From Lycorma delicatula (Eukaryota > Arthropoda > Insecta > Hemiptera > Fulgoridae), in assembly GCF_047948215.1 (NCBI RefSeq), contig NC_134463.1, positions 60,013,701 to 60,077,700 of the forward strand: a stretch of DNA of 64,000 nt, in the 5' to 3' direction. The position numbers were made by a program, and so were the translations under genes. Positions 12,136 through 23,945 of this stretch are shown piece by piece. A model generated the notes under the pieces. The model had not been told where the DNA came from. It did no database searches and was given only the letters and a program-made list of their open reading frames with translations. Numbering within the stretch: the stretch's first letter is position 1; each line of letters opens with the position of its first letter.

Positions 12136-12737
12136 ACTTCCTTGTACGAACGAACTATTATAATCGCGAAAAATTTCAGTTTTCAGATTTCAACGGAGTT
12201 ATCCATTTTAACTAGTTTCGGCGTGACGTTTGTACGTACGTACGTATGTGTTTCTCATAACTCCAAAACGATTAGCCGTAGAATGTTGAAATTTTGGATT
12301 TAGGACTGTTGATTGACTAGTCGTGCACCTTCCCTTTTTATTGCAACCAACTGAACCGAAAATGTTCAAAAAAGTCCAAAATCCATAAAATTTGCATTTT
12401 GTACTTTTTCTTAGCTGCTATAATAAGCCCCCATTGTGAGCTTTTCAATGATATAAGTGGCACTTATTTTCATTGGTTCCGTTGTTATAGCCCAATAAAA
12501 TTTTAATTAATGAAATATTCTGATCTTACAAGGGGAAGGTACATCGGTTCGAATCTGACTTCATTTCCTTTTTTTTAACTTATTTTTTTTAATTTAAATA
12601 TATTGATTTATTAATAATTGTTAACCTCCGATTGTAAAAAAAATTTACAATAAATAATAATTCAATATGAAAAAAAATGTAATAAAATATATAAATTTAT
12701 AAAAAATATATGTAATTTAGTAGGCGTACAAGGAAGT
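12136..12737. mobile_element. MITE-like element with 13-base terminal inverted repeats
   Basis: ACTTCCTTGTACG at 12136-12148 and CGTACAAGGAAGT at 12725-12737 are perfect inverses. The 602-base element contains GTACGTACGTACGTA, TGAACCGAAAATGTTCAAAAAAG, TAATAAGCCCCCATTG and ATTTTCATTGGTTCC. Its 3' two-thirds recur at 481-957. No coding. Confidence 0.75.
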
Positions 12738-13081
12738 CATGTGGTGTCCACATCGGTTTTTTAATTTTTTCCTAAGTTTATTGATATCAATGCTCCACTC
12801 ATAAATGCTTTAAGCCATTATCGAAGAATTTATGTTAACCAGACCAGATATATTGATCAAAATATAGGCCAACACATGTACGCACGTACAAATATAGTTC
12901 ATCTTCTGGAAATCTCAAAAATTCTTTTTCGTGTTTTTTTTTTTTTGGATTATGAGGGTCTTGAAACTTCGATATTTGCAAAAATCGCACAATAAAAAAA
13001 CCAAAACGTTTGGCCATTAGCTATACTTTGTATTTATAGCTATGCTGCTTTAGCAACAATGAATCTATAGACGGGAAAGTA

Positions 13082-13507
13082 AAAAATAATAATAAATGAA
13101 ACCATTTTAAGTTTTTTCAGCTTCGTTAGTATAATCTTTCATTAAAATAATAGTCATTGAAAAAATCTAAACTATTTCAATTGTCGATGTGCATTGGTTG
13201 GTGAATTACAATATTAATGTTCCACTGTTTGAGGCTCCATAAATCGTCTGCTGGTTGTAATTGAGATTACGGCCTGTTATGGAAACTGTTAGAAGTAAAC
13301 AAATAAAACTGGATAAAAGTAGTTATAAAATTAATCTTGGTTCACATAACCTCTTGTTACATCAGTTCAACATTATGTCGCCGATTCACGGAATTTAATT
13401 AACACAATTTAATTATATTAATTTGTCCTTTATTACACTGTAATATTAAATACATAGTTTATCTGTTAGTAATGGTTAATGTATCATGGTGTGTGTGTGT
13501 GTGTGTG

Positions 13508-13550
<43 letters not shown>

Positions 13551-14962
13551 ATGAATGAGTAAAGAATAATTTACTACAATAATACAGTTAGACATTATAC
13601 ATAAATCTCAGCTGGTAGCTAAGCAGCAATATAATATAAACAAACTTGTTTACATTGAGATAAAGAGGAACAAGAATGAATATATTTATTTATGTTAAAA
13701 GGGGGAAAATAGACACGGGACTGAACAATGAATGGTTTTAACTTTTCATTTTTTTATATTATTATTTCTTTTTTCGTAGCTATCCAAAGTTAAAAAAAAA
13801 AACTGTTTCACATTGAAAGAGATGAAGATCCTGTAACAAATAACTTAAAGCTGTAGTTAAAGTAAAGGATTTATATAATTGTTGTTAACTTTTTATTTTT
13901 TCAAGTTGAAACAGTCATAAAAAAAAAGAAAAACTTTATACCGTAATCCTCAGAAAAAAAATTAGAAAGAACATAAACATAATTTTTATTATTATAACTT
14001 ATTCGTATTTTTTCTATACTTAATTATTTATTATTTTCTAACTTTTTCTTTGATTAGGCGGGAAGTATTTATAAGAATCTTTACAGCCGGACGCCTTTCC
14101 TGATACCAACCTACTTGAAGAAATTAATAATTTGGTATAGATAGATAGCAGATTTAGATGCAGGAATCGTAATTTTTAATTAATTTCAATTAAATTTCTA
14201 GGTTTTCCTTTCGTTTCTATTACTTACTTCCTGATATAATTAGTTTATCGGAAACGGTGTGATACCACGAAAATAACGAGAGGGATGTGAAGGAAGGCAA
14301 TTATTAATAATAATTTCTCTTAATTATTAATAGTAACATCCAATTATTTCGTGTCTTTGTTAGTCACTATTAATCTTTGTATTAAGTTAAATACGTTGCA
14401 AAAACAGGGTAATTTAAGTTAACGTCCTATAAAATTGATGAGCTATTTAAGTAAAATAAATACTTATTTGTTAATTAAAATTAACTACAGTAAAATCATA
14501 TTTATACGGATTAAATTGGGCTAATTATTGTTTTACTTAATATATATTATGAGAAAGTCTAGAAAAATTATGAAAAGTATTTGTTAAAAACTAAAAAAAT
14601 GCTTTGGTTATGGTTTTGTTTTTTAATGTGATTAAATTTCAGTTCAGCATGAAAGAAATCTTGTGGTAATAAATAATTTTTTTACAAAAAGATAAAATTA
14701 AGTTAACCCACTTACATCGAGTGTTATGTAAAAAAAAATTAATGCTGAAGGGCAGCTACTGATATGATCTGGGCTCAGTTGTATTTCAACTCGTAGCAAG
14801 TGAATCACTGTTTGTAGAACGGTCTTAAAAAAATTACTTATCATTTTTTTGTATATATTTGTATTTAGTGTTATTTCATTATAAATTAAATCTTGAAGTC
14901 ATCTCGTAATTTATTTACTCGATAAAATGAATAATGTAATTTACTGAATAAACTGAATGCTT
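13082..14962. other. AT-rich intergenic DNA with a TG array
   Basis: Only the microsatellite at 13489-13548 is supported. The region starts next to a GGGAAAGTA end (13073-13081) like those of the small palindromic elements. Confidence 0.55.
13489..13548 (+). repeat. (TG)n microsatellite
   Basis: About 60 bases of TG, interrupted twice by GCG. Confidence 0.9.
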
Positions 14963-15300
14963 GTTTGACTTTTCTTCTTCAAACGTTGAAGATTGGCAAA
15001 TTATCATGGTGATCTTAACATTTCAGAAGATGCTGCTCAGAACAGATCATTCGATAAACATTCAAAATACTTTCTCAGATTACGTAGCCAAGGTATTCTT
15101 CCTACATCTCTTCCTTTCTTGGATTTTTTGTAGTACTGTAATTTGTAAAATAAAATTTTCGCAACTAGTATTGTGTGATCAAGCATTTTGCTCTTAACAG
15201 TTTCCTCAATTTCTGCATCTTGCTTCATTATTCTTTTCAAAACTTCAACCTGATTTGTCCAAGATTTTCTTAAAATTACTCTGTAGCCCCACATTTTAGA
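14963..15300 (-). pseudogene. LINE ORF2 C-terminal tail, decayed
   Basis: On the minus strand the frame gives MWGYRVILRKSWTNQVEVL, then LQYYKKSKKGRDVGRIPWLRNLRKYFECLSNDLF and, past a stop, AASSEMLRSP and FANLQ. The pattern MW-YR--LR-SWT--V---EVL...GRRR-SWL-NLR-WF---S--LF and the trailing ANLR-like string are the standard C-terminus of animal craniofacial-type/RTE-type endonuclease-reverse transcriptases. The true reverse transcriptase domain is absent. Confidence 0.75.
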
Positions 15301-16714
15301 TTCCTAGACCTTCTCAAAGATTATTGAGTTTGATTATTTCTCCATTTCAAATTCAAGCTAAATTTCCAGACCATTTTCATTTGACTGAAATTCAATTACT
15401 ATGTTTATCGGTAAATTAATAAAGTTATTTGATTCCAAATCTAAAGAAGTATATTTTGCGACAAAATATTTTCATGTTTTACCCCGTTTTCCTTAAAACC
15501 TAAGTGAAATAGAAGTCTGGCACCACCTTTATTCAATTTCTTAGATCAAAAAACTATCAGAAAGGTCCAAATTTACCCCTCGATTTGTACCCCAGGAATC
15601 TTAGTACAGTTTAAACTGTACTTTTAGAGGTTTAAACTTTTTCAGAGGGAGCACAGAAAACATGGCTAAATGTTTGGAAAGCTGATACTCACTAACTTAC
15701 GTTTTCTAACTTCTAAATTTTCTAACTTACGTTTATATAAACTTTTTTTCTTATTTTTGGCTATAGAATCATCGTCTGAAAGATTGCTGTGCAATTTGGA
15801 ATCATTCTGTACATATCTTTAATGTAATCTCTTTGCGGATAATTTTGAAGTGACATTACAGTTGTTGATAGAAAAAATTTTATAAAATTTAATTAAGAAA
15901 CCACCCTTGATTTCTTACTTTAGTTATGAAATGATTTAAGCTTCAAATTCATCATCTTAGATAAAAGCAATTAACTTATGATATTTTGGCAACATGATTT
16001 TTTGTTATACATTATCCTTGTGATTACGTAATATGTAATTTTTAATTTGCATTGAATTTCTGGTGACTGGAATAATACTTTTAAATAAGATTTACACTTA
16101 AATAATATCACATTTATAATAATAATAAAAATTATATAATTTTGTAATTATAATAATAATACGCCGGATATGATGTATCCATAATTATTTTTCACTGTTC
16201 AATTTTATTTTATTACAGGCTAAAGCCATATCCATGTAATCTTTATGTGTAAATTATAATTATTTAATTTCAACATAAAAGTTTCGTATAGTATACTATC
16301 GTAGCTGGTGTAACACAGTTTTACGTAGTCTATATTACAGTTCTACATTGTGTCTATATTATATTGTTATTTAAATCCTTGTCCTAAATACTGAAGTTTA
16401 TTTGTATCATTATTATTATTTTGTATTTTTATCCTATTACTTTTAAATTAAAATTTTTTCTTAAAAAAAATGTATTATATTAATAATTTATTACGATGTA
16501 TGCCAGCATACATTAATGGGAAGGTAGATATCAAGATTACTGGATTATAGTGTTTAATTGCTATCAAATTATTTTAAATTAAGCAAGTTTTTTAATTAAA
16601 TAAAATAAGAAATTATTTAGTTATGAATTCATTATGTGTTCGGAGAGCAGTTCACCCCGACTGGGGGTTAATTTCAGAACCATGCGTGTTCTACATACAT
16701 ATGTATGTGAAGTT
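15301..16714. other. Intergenic DNA, no feature recognised
   Basis: The stretch 15300-15900 has a somewhat more even composition and follows a LINE tail in antisense; it may be upstream remains of that LINE but I could not read a convincing protein. The remainder is AT-rich. Confidence 0.45.
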
Positions 16715-17230
16715 ATAATGCTGTATTCTACACCTGTGTGATGTTATCGACTGAGGTGCAAATGTTGTAGGAATATTTTGTTGAGAGTGCAGCGTCTCCT
16801 ATTGTTATCTGTGATTGGTCCTGCAGGACTGTCGAGAAGCGGTCCTTGTTATTTCATTTTAAACCCATTGAGATATCCTTGCGATTTTGCATCAATTATG
16901 TTATGATGCTAAGAAAGTATACCAACTTACCTTTGGATGCATAAAAAAAATGCACGACCAATGTTTCTGTTTTTGGCAGGTCAGGTGGACTGAACCGTTC
17001 AATGGTCGTTACACGCTTGGTATTTTTCCTGATGTGAGAAGTATGCAGTTAGGTGGATTTCCCTCGATCGGCATATTACACAATTTATTTATGGACATGG
17101 TGTTTTTCAAGTTAGATTAGCCAGATTTGGTTTAATTCAGACTTGCGTCTAGAGTATAGGGCCATTGATGATGTGCACCATTTCATATGACTGTCCCAGG
17201 TACAAAGCTGAATGTACCAAAGTAGCTTGA
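16715..17230 (+). pseudogene. R1-clade-like LINE relic (ORF2 C-terminus)
   Basis: Frames joined across breaks give VLYSTPV-stop-CYRLRCKCCRNILLRVQRLLLLSV, then WQVRWTEPFNGRYTLGIFPDVR, then HGVFQVRLARFGLIQTC and AIDDVHHF followed by DCPRYKAE. This follows R1/jockey-like ORF2 ends: LLYGAPVW...ILLRVQR, W--RW--S--GR-T--LFPDV, HG-F--YL-RFGL and the terminal DV-H--F-CP-Y motif. A TGA replaces the expected Trp in the APVW motif and a frameshift precedes the CP-Y motif, so the piece is dead. The downstream 17290-18110 may be its 3' untranslated part or unrelated sequence. Confidence 0.78.
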
Positions 17231-18368
17231 TAGCTTGTGAGTATCAATTCTAATTTTGATCTCTGAGTTAATCAGAAAACCAAAAGGGAATGGAATTGCT
17301 TCCTTAATTTCTTAGTCCTGTGCAACCTGGGTGGCTAGGGGCCCGCCTGGGTGATTACTTCACCAAGGGTAGGTGTTTTGGCATTGAGCCTAAGTTAGCT
17401 GAAATATTCACTGTTAGGATGAAAATTGATGTATAGAGGACTCTGTGATGGAGCTGCGGTGTAGGAGGGTGTGTAGGAATTGACCTACACACCAAAACCG
17501 TACCAGAACAGAGACAGATAGGGTATGTTTTCATTAGAGGCTTATTAAATTTATGAATCTGTTTCCTGATTTTTAAGTAAATCAAGAGAATTTTGAGTAA
17601 ATTGAATTGTAGAACAAAACTGTTGTTGTTGCAATCAGGACTTGTTTTGTTGGATGAGGGCAGTATTTTTGGTGTTTAATGACTCGATCAAGTAATGATC
17701 TGAGTGCATAGACTAATTGAAGTTAGATGTAGGAAGTTCTTGTGTGAAATTTTTGGTGTTAGAGGAAGGTGTAGAGATTACGCTTCCCTAATTAGTTAAT
17801 TTGATTATTGAGAGTTGTAAGTTATGGTACATGGTGTGTTTGGAAGAGGCTATGCGAAGGTGATGGAAACATCTGCCAAGGTATTTACATTGATGACATC
17901 TTGGCAGAGGCCAAATTGATGACCGTGTTGTATTATCAAGTTTAAAGGGTTTAAAGGATGACCTCCAGTAAAGCCAGTCAGGGCTAGGAACTGAGGAGAT
18001 GGTGTGGTTTCTGAGAATGGTTTGGCAGCAGGTGCCTTCTCCTTTGGGGTTATATACTTTTTTCAATTGCAGTTGATTTATGTGTAAAGATAACAATTGG
18101 GATATCAAGATGTTTTGGTAACAGAATATTTTATTTCAGAAATTCAGTTTGGGTGTATGTTAGTACACTCATTCACACATACATATACATCACTGTAAAT
18201 AATTGGTTTAAATAAATTAATAAGTTTGTATTTTTTATTAGGATAAAACATACATCAAAATCTTGACTGTTTAGATCATTTTAACATTTCATAAAAAATG
18301 TCCATTCTGCTTTTTTTACTGGAAAAGACAAATTTTTATTCAGATCAGTCAACCTAGTCTGGATGTTT
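17231..18368. other. Unassigned block after the R1-like relic
   Basis: This block is clearly less AT-rich than its surroundings (for example GGGTGGCTAGGGGCCCGCC near 17330 and the stretch 17820-18060). It could be the 3' untranslated part of the R1-like LINE. No protein was recognised on either strand. Confidence 0.4.
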
Positions 18369-18376
18369 CAAGCATA

Positions 18377-19191
18377 TTTATTTATTTAAATATTTAGCAT
18401 ATGGCACCAAAACACCAATTACAGTCAAAATTAAAAACAAAGATTTAACAAACTAATATATGTTACTGATTTGGAGTTACCATCAGGAAATCTTCAGGAT
18501 TCCCTTCATAAGCTGTCCTAGGGTAAACTTCTGTGATGTGTCTGACAGTTTGATTTTCACCACACTCACAAAGGGGCATCGATGTTTTACCCCATTTATA
18601 CAGGAAATAGGCGCACCTACCATGCTGAGTCCGTATTCTGTTTAGCGTTGACCATGTCGTATGTGGAAAGTCAAAATCCGGCGGCCTTTGAGTAATACAT
18701 GGGATTTGGTTATTCTGCTTTGTGGTCCATTCTCGATGCCAGGCATCAGTTAGGTTAAATCTGTCCTCTGTGACAGCAATTGCTGTTTTGATAGGTGGCT
18801 TTCTAGATCGAAGGCGACCACGATTGGCATCCTCAATGTCCTCATGTATTGGCAGGTTTCGATTGTCCATAATGTTCTTGTACACTCTTACAAGAGTGTT
18901 CATACAGTGCAGGTTCGGGGGTAGTATGTGGCTCAATACCGGGAGCCATTCCACAGGAGTAGACCTGATAACCACGGCAATCATTCTCATAGTGTTATTA
19001 AGTTGAGCATCAATTCTATGAACGTAAGGGCTGTTAAACCACACTGGCACACAATCTTCAGTAGCCAAGGAGACCAGGTTTAGAGCCAATGTGTGCAAAG
19101 TGAAAGCCGATGCTCCCCATGTCATTCCACAGAGCTTATGTATGATGTTATTTCTCGCTCTCAATTTCCCTGCAGTTTTCATTAGGTGCTC
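18377..19191 (-). mobile_element. 5'-truncated LINE insertion with probable target-site duplication
   Basis: The LINE fragment is flanked on the + strand by CAAGCATA at 18369-18376 and again at 19192-19199, which I read as an 8-base target-site duplication. The 3' end (low-coordinate side) carries a short AAATA/TAAA-rich tail. The 5' end breaks abruptly in ORF2. These are the usual marks of target-primed reverse transcription with 5' truncation. The three extra ORF codons beyond 19191 come from flanking DNA. Confidence 0.6.
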
Positions 19192-19194
19192 CAA
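18463..19194 (-). pseudogene. Non-LTR retrotransposon ORF2 C-terminus, 5'-truncated
   Basis: An open frame of 243 codons contains KLRARNNIIHKLCGMTWGA, APVWFNSPYVHRID-like (VPVWFNSPYVHRID here), LNNTMRMIA, PVEWLPVLSHI, and an end with RTQHGRCAYFLYKWG and CECGENQTVRHI. This is the region after the reverse transcriptase palm in a jockey-type LINE, ending in a CxC-type cysteine/histidine motif. There is no premature stop. The start codon is simply the first Met after truncation and is not a true start. It lies in the element 18377-19191 described separately. Confidence 0.85.
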
Positions 19195-19547
19195 GCATAA
19201 ATAAATACAAAATACATCCTTCCAGAAACTTTCAAACTTACCTTTACATACTTCAAACTTTACTAATCATCAATGTAAAGTCTAATAAGACTTTTCCCAA
19301 CAAACTTTCTTATTATTATTACTGTTCTCTAAATTTTTAAATCCATTTCTAATAAAATTCTTAACTTTAACAAAATTTATTGGAGTCCTACATATGCTAA
19401 ATTAATATAATTTTTCTATCTTGAGTTTTGGCAATTTTATGGCTATTTTATTTTTTTTTTAGTAGAATTACTAAAGATGGATGAAACAGGAGCGATATAA
19501 AATGCTGAATAGCACGGGCAAAATGAGCCTTCAGTCAGAAATATAAT

Positions 19548-19960
19548 TTGTTTACACCAAAAATTAATTTTAACGTCAGGAAAACATTTTTGAAACTATA
19601 TGTTTGGAGCCTAGCTTTATATGGAAGTGAAACTTGGACGATCAGAGTACCTGTGAAGAAAAGATTAGAAGCGTTTGAAATTTGGTGCCATAGGAGAATG
19701 TTAAAAATCAGATGGCTGACATCTGAAGGGACAAATGAAGAAGTGACAAATGAAGAGATGTTATGGCAAATCAATGAAGAAAGAAGCATTTGGAAAAATA
19801 TAATTAAAAGAAGAGACAGACTTATAGGACATATATTAAGGTATTCTGAAATAGTCGCTTTAATATTGTAGGGACAGGTAGAAGGAAAACTTTGTGCAGG
19901 CAGGTAACGCTTGGAATATGTAAAACAAATTGTTAGGGATGTAGGAGGTAGATTTTTATA
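19548..19960 (+). pseudogene. LINE ORF2 C-terminal tail, partly intact
   Basis: An open frame to 19871 gives LKLYVWSLALYGSETWTI, KKRLEAFEIWCHRRMLKIRW, NEEVTNEEMLWQINEERSIW and RDRLIGHILRYSE. After one stop the same frame goes on with GQVEGKLCAGR and YVKQIVRDVG. This is the C-terminal region of the ALYGSETW family of insect LINEs. Relative to the consensus there is a small duplication around TNEEVTNEE. No upstream reverse transcriptase core was found, so the copy is 5'-truncated. Confidence 0.8.
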
Positions 19961-20139
19961 ATCTTGTTATGATACTTAATCCAAATCCAAAATCAAAATT
20001 CAAGGCAAAAAGTGTTAACACATACACATTTAATTCAATAATGAACTCTTTGTTGGTTGAAAATGAGTTTCGGTTGGAGAGATTATGGAATATCAAGATC
20101 TGAAAAAACCCTGACATGGAAAATTTGATCCAATTACCA

Positions 20140-20180
20140 TACTTTCCCTTATATAGTATAATTTTGTAGGTAGGAAAGTA
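20140..20180. repeat. Short inverted repeat, TACTTTCC/GGAAAGTA
   Basis: TACTTTCC at 20140-20147 and GGAAAGTA at 20173-20180 are exact inverses around an AT-rich loop. Confidence 0.4.
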
Positions 20181-20945
20181 AAATGATTATAATAGATACC
20201 TGTAGTATAATAAAGAAATTAATATTGTACTCCTTTCTTTTATAATACTGTGCATTACATTTGCTGGTCCTATTTAGTTTGAGAATATGTAGCATTGTTA
20301 TGAGAAATTATTTATGAAATGAATAAAATTATTATTGGTTTTACCAATCAAAAGATATGTATTAATGAGTATTAGGTTAAAATTCTTCATGCTATATAAC
20401 AGTACTTTCATGTTTTTAATAGTGTGAAAGTAAAAATCTGAATATTTTAAAAATAATTAAAAATTATTTAAAAACTATTTTTAGCCTTCTTTTCAATATT
20501 TTCATTGGATATTTGGTAATTCTAGTTATATATGAAATATTGCTTGTATTTTTTATTGTCTGTAATAGCAAATAAATATTTGAAAACATACTTGTATAAG
20601 TAATTTATTTATTTATTTTTAAAAAGGTTTCTCTTATTATTATAATAAATTATGCATAATAATGATAAGGAAAGGATTATTATATTTCCTTTTTTCTTTT
20701 TATTATTAATGTGTATATATATATTTTGCAGTGAAATAAATAAATGTACTTAAAATTGAAAATATAATAGAGGTTTCACTTTATGTAAAGAATACAATTG
20801 CACAGCAGGGATGTTACAAAGAAAACATATTTATATTTGTGAGATTCTTTCATTTTTTTTATAATAATAAAAAAATTAGCTTAACTAAATTATTTACTCT
20901 CATCTGAAATATAGCTCTTTAGTTGAAAGTAAATTTTAATTATAA

Positions 20946-20950
<5 letters not shown>

Positions 20951-21000
<50 letters not shown>
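20951..21000 (+). repeat. (TA)25 microsatellite
   Basis: Fifty bases of uninterrupted TA, the longest TA array of the window. Confidence 0.92.
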
Positions 21001-21001
<1 letters not shown>

Positions 21002-21319
21002 TGGAATATTATTGGATAATATATTTTCATTTATTTTTACTTCCTTGTATTTTTTATTCATAGAATAAAAACTATAATTTGACTACGGAAGTTCACCATT
21101 AAAATTATATCATTATAAGATATTAATATTAAAAATAATTTTTGTTCTAAAAGTGAAATGACATTACATAGTTTATAATTTTTGTATAGACTATTTTATA
21201 AGCAATAAGAGAAGCCTCTTGATTTTCTCCTACCTTATCCCACTGTCAAACCCCTTCCCATTTTTATCTCTTCTCCACATTGTTTGTAAAAAAATAATAC
21301 TTCTTTTGTAAATTTAGCC

Positions 21320-21595
21320 AACCAGGCTGGTCTAGTGGTTAATGTATTGTCACAAATCAGTTGTTTAACAGCTGATTTTCAAACTCAAAGGTTCTGAGGT
21401 TCAAATCCTAGTGAAATTTAGTTGTTTTTATATAGATTTGAATACTAGACAGTGGATACTGGTGTACTTTGGTGGTTGGGGAACAATTAACTACATGTTA
21501 CAGGAATGGTCAGCCTGAGTCTATACTAGACTACACCTCATTTACACGTCATTCATATCATTCTCATCTCATTATACGGGGAGAGGGGTTGTTTA
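21320..21595 (+). mobile_element. tRNA-derived SINE (family A)
   Basis: The head has an A-box-like TGGTCTAGTGGTTA and a B-box GGTTCAAATCC about 60 bases on, followed by a body (GGTGGTTGGGGAACAATTAA, GGAATGGTCAGCCTGAG, CTACACCTCATTTACAC) that recurs in inverted orientation at 49963-50205. The copy ends in a CATTCTCATCTCATT string. The presence of the tRNA-unrelated body shared with another locus makes this a SINE rather than a tRNA gene. Confidence 0.75.
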
Positions 21596-22486
21596 TTGTT
21601 GACTAGTTGAACAGATTGCAATATACATGTTAAAAGAATAATATCTTGTACATTTTTACATTTTCTTTAAAAATATTTTTGAATGGGAATTAAATGGAGC
21701 TGTGATTAACATAATATTGGAAACTTTGTCTTTCAATCTTAACTGAATTATCTTAAGAGTGTTTGCTTATATTTAATAAACATAGTGTATAAAGTAATAT
21801 TGATGTGCTATATTTTATCAATTTCTATATTTTAGTAATTATTTTATTAAATACCAGTTTTCACCTTTAATTATATACTGAGATTCTAAGGTCTGAATCT
21901 GGTCAATCATTTCTTCATAATTAAATTGTGTCTTCATTAATAATTGTATTTCAGAAAATGTTTCTTATTCATTCCAGACCATGAGTTACGGGATAAAAAT
22001 AGTTACTTTCTTATCGGCATAAAAAATAACTATGAGAAATGTAATAACGATTTTATCATAAACATAGATAATATTTCCTTAAATTATTTTTATCAACATC
22101 TGCCTTTATTTAAAACATATTCTTTTATCTTTTTATGATTTCACATCTATATTAAGATAACGATTTGTTTTAATAATCAAAGTGTTATCAATTCATTAAC
22201 TTTTTAAATTATACATAAAATGTGAAATAAATTAAGTTATTGTTTTCTTTAATTTCATAGTCATCCTGAGTGTGTGTAACACCTCATTCATATGTCACAA
22301 ACAAGGGAAGCAGCTGCCTGTAGGCCTCAAATCCAGAAAGCTGCATGGAATATCTGGAGACTTCAGGAATATTAATATGAAATAAATAAAATAGCTTTTA
22401 TAGTCTTAATATAAAAAAGTATTTAACAAAATAAAATAAAATATTTTATTTATATTTTTATTATCTATATTTATTGTTCACCTTTA

Positions 22487-23945
22487 TTTATACTATTATA
22501 TAAAGAGGAAGAGGGTTTTTGTTTGTTCGTGAAAAAACAAAAAAGCTAGTCGATCAATCACAACCAAAATTTTACCCATGTTTCTTGGCATAACTGAGAA
22601 GGTTTTTTAAAGATAAATTGAAAGACATATTCCATCTCAAAAAATTAAAAAAACATATATATGTAATAGTGGAGATTTGCTGGTTGAAGCAAAAACTTAA
22701 ATAAATTGAATTAATGAACTGTGAACTATGAGTCTCTATCTCACTGTGTGAGCTGGGTTTAAACTCTATGAGTCATCAATTGAATGAATAATATTATAAA
22801 AATAATAGAAGTAAAGTTACGTTAAATAAAATGGTATTAAATATATTAAAATAATTTCTATTTAATAATAATGGGTTTCCTTGTGGGAACGGTGTGTGAG
22901 GCTAGAGTGGTGAGATATGCAAGCTTCTCATGGGAGGCTAGACTGATCATCACCATCAACTGATAAAAATGGGGTGTCCCTGGTACACTGTTTTCGAAGG
23001 TGCAATGGGTTGCTATATGGTGCAATGACTATAAGATGCAATGGGTTAATATCTCTGCAAATAATCATCCAATCTTCAAAATTCAAACGGGATGCTTGTT
23101 AGTAGGTGGAAGACTAACTTTTGTATGTACCAGGTACAGCCTCGATCTAACAGATAACGGTTATTTAGAAATGTATAACAATTTATAATAATATGTATAT
23201 ATTATATAATATAATAATAATATATTATAAGTATTTATATAAAGTTTGTCTGTTTGTTATTCCATCATGTGAGAACCAACTGACCGACTACTTTAAAATT
23301 TACAGAATACATTCGTTTTATCCCAGAGAAGATCAACTGAGGCCCTAGCTCCCCATGGAAGGTTAAGATATTAAAAAAATTCATTATTTCTTCACCCCCA
23401 AGAAGGGTAAATTGTGAATTAAAGATATTCATTAAGGAAAAATAGATTAATCGATTTATTTCCTTGTTATATTTCTGCCACTATGGCAAAGAAATAAGTT
23501 ATGAATATTTTACCATCAAAGAATTGTGTACTTTAGTTACCATAGTTACCTTCTTAAGATAATTATTCAATAAAGATAACAACCTTCTTAAGGTTGTTAT
23601 TACCTTTTTTGTAATTTATTTTTTTTTCAGGTTTCTATAAGCCTGAATTCTATAATTAATATTTTTCAGTATTATTCTCACAACCATGAGGATAACATAC
23701 AGTATGGGGGTTCAGGGGATTGAGCCGTGTGGTGGTCGAGAATGGCAACCGAAGCAAACTTTGCGGGTGTCCAGGGTGCCGGTTCCCCTGGAAAATTGGG
23801 AATGGTGAGCGAAGCAACCTCTGTGGCCATGGGATAGGCTTCTTCAGCTGGGTAGGACCCCAAGGAACCCCTGAGTTGGCTCTGGAATTTGCCTAGGCTG
23901 ATCTGAACCCAAAGGATCCAGGTTCTGGCTAGATGGGTCGTCTAG
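22487..23945 (+). mobile_element. Non-autonomous Helitron, copy 1
   Basis: This 1459-base element is homologous to the one at 61982-63282 along most of its length. The 5' end reads TTTATACTATTATA, where TC would be expected, and follows an A. The 3' end is CTAG at 23942-23945 followed by T. The A and T flanks fit Helitron insertion between A and T. It lacks coding capacity. Shared internal blocks include TTTTGTTTGTT near the start, ACCCATGTTTCT, a CTCTGCAAA block and GAGGATAAC near the 3' end. This copy has extra AT-rich sequence around 23180-23240 and a decayed 3' stem. Confidence 0.78.

Noticed and set aside
18722..19006. Plus-strand open frame of 94 codons
   Set aside because: It is the antisense shadow of the LINE ORF2 fragment at 18463-19194.
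21330..21415. Possible tRNA gene (A-box and B-box)
   Set aside because: The cloverleaf is not complete and the sequence continues into a body shared with another locus, so it is a SINE.
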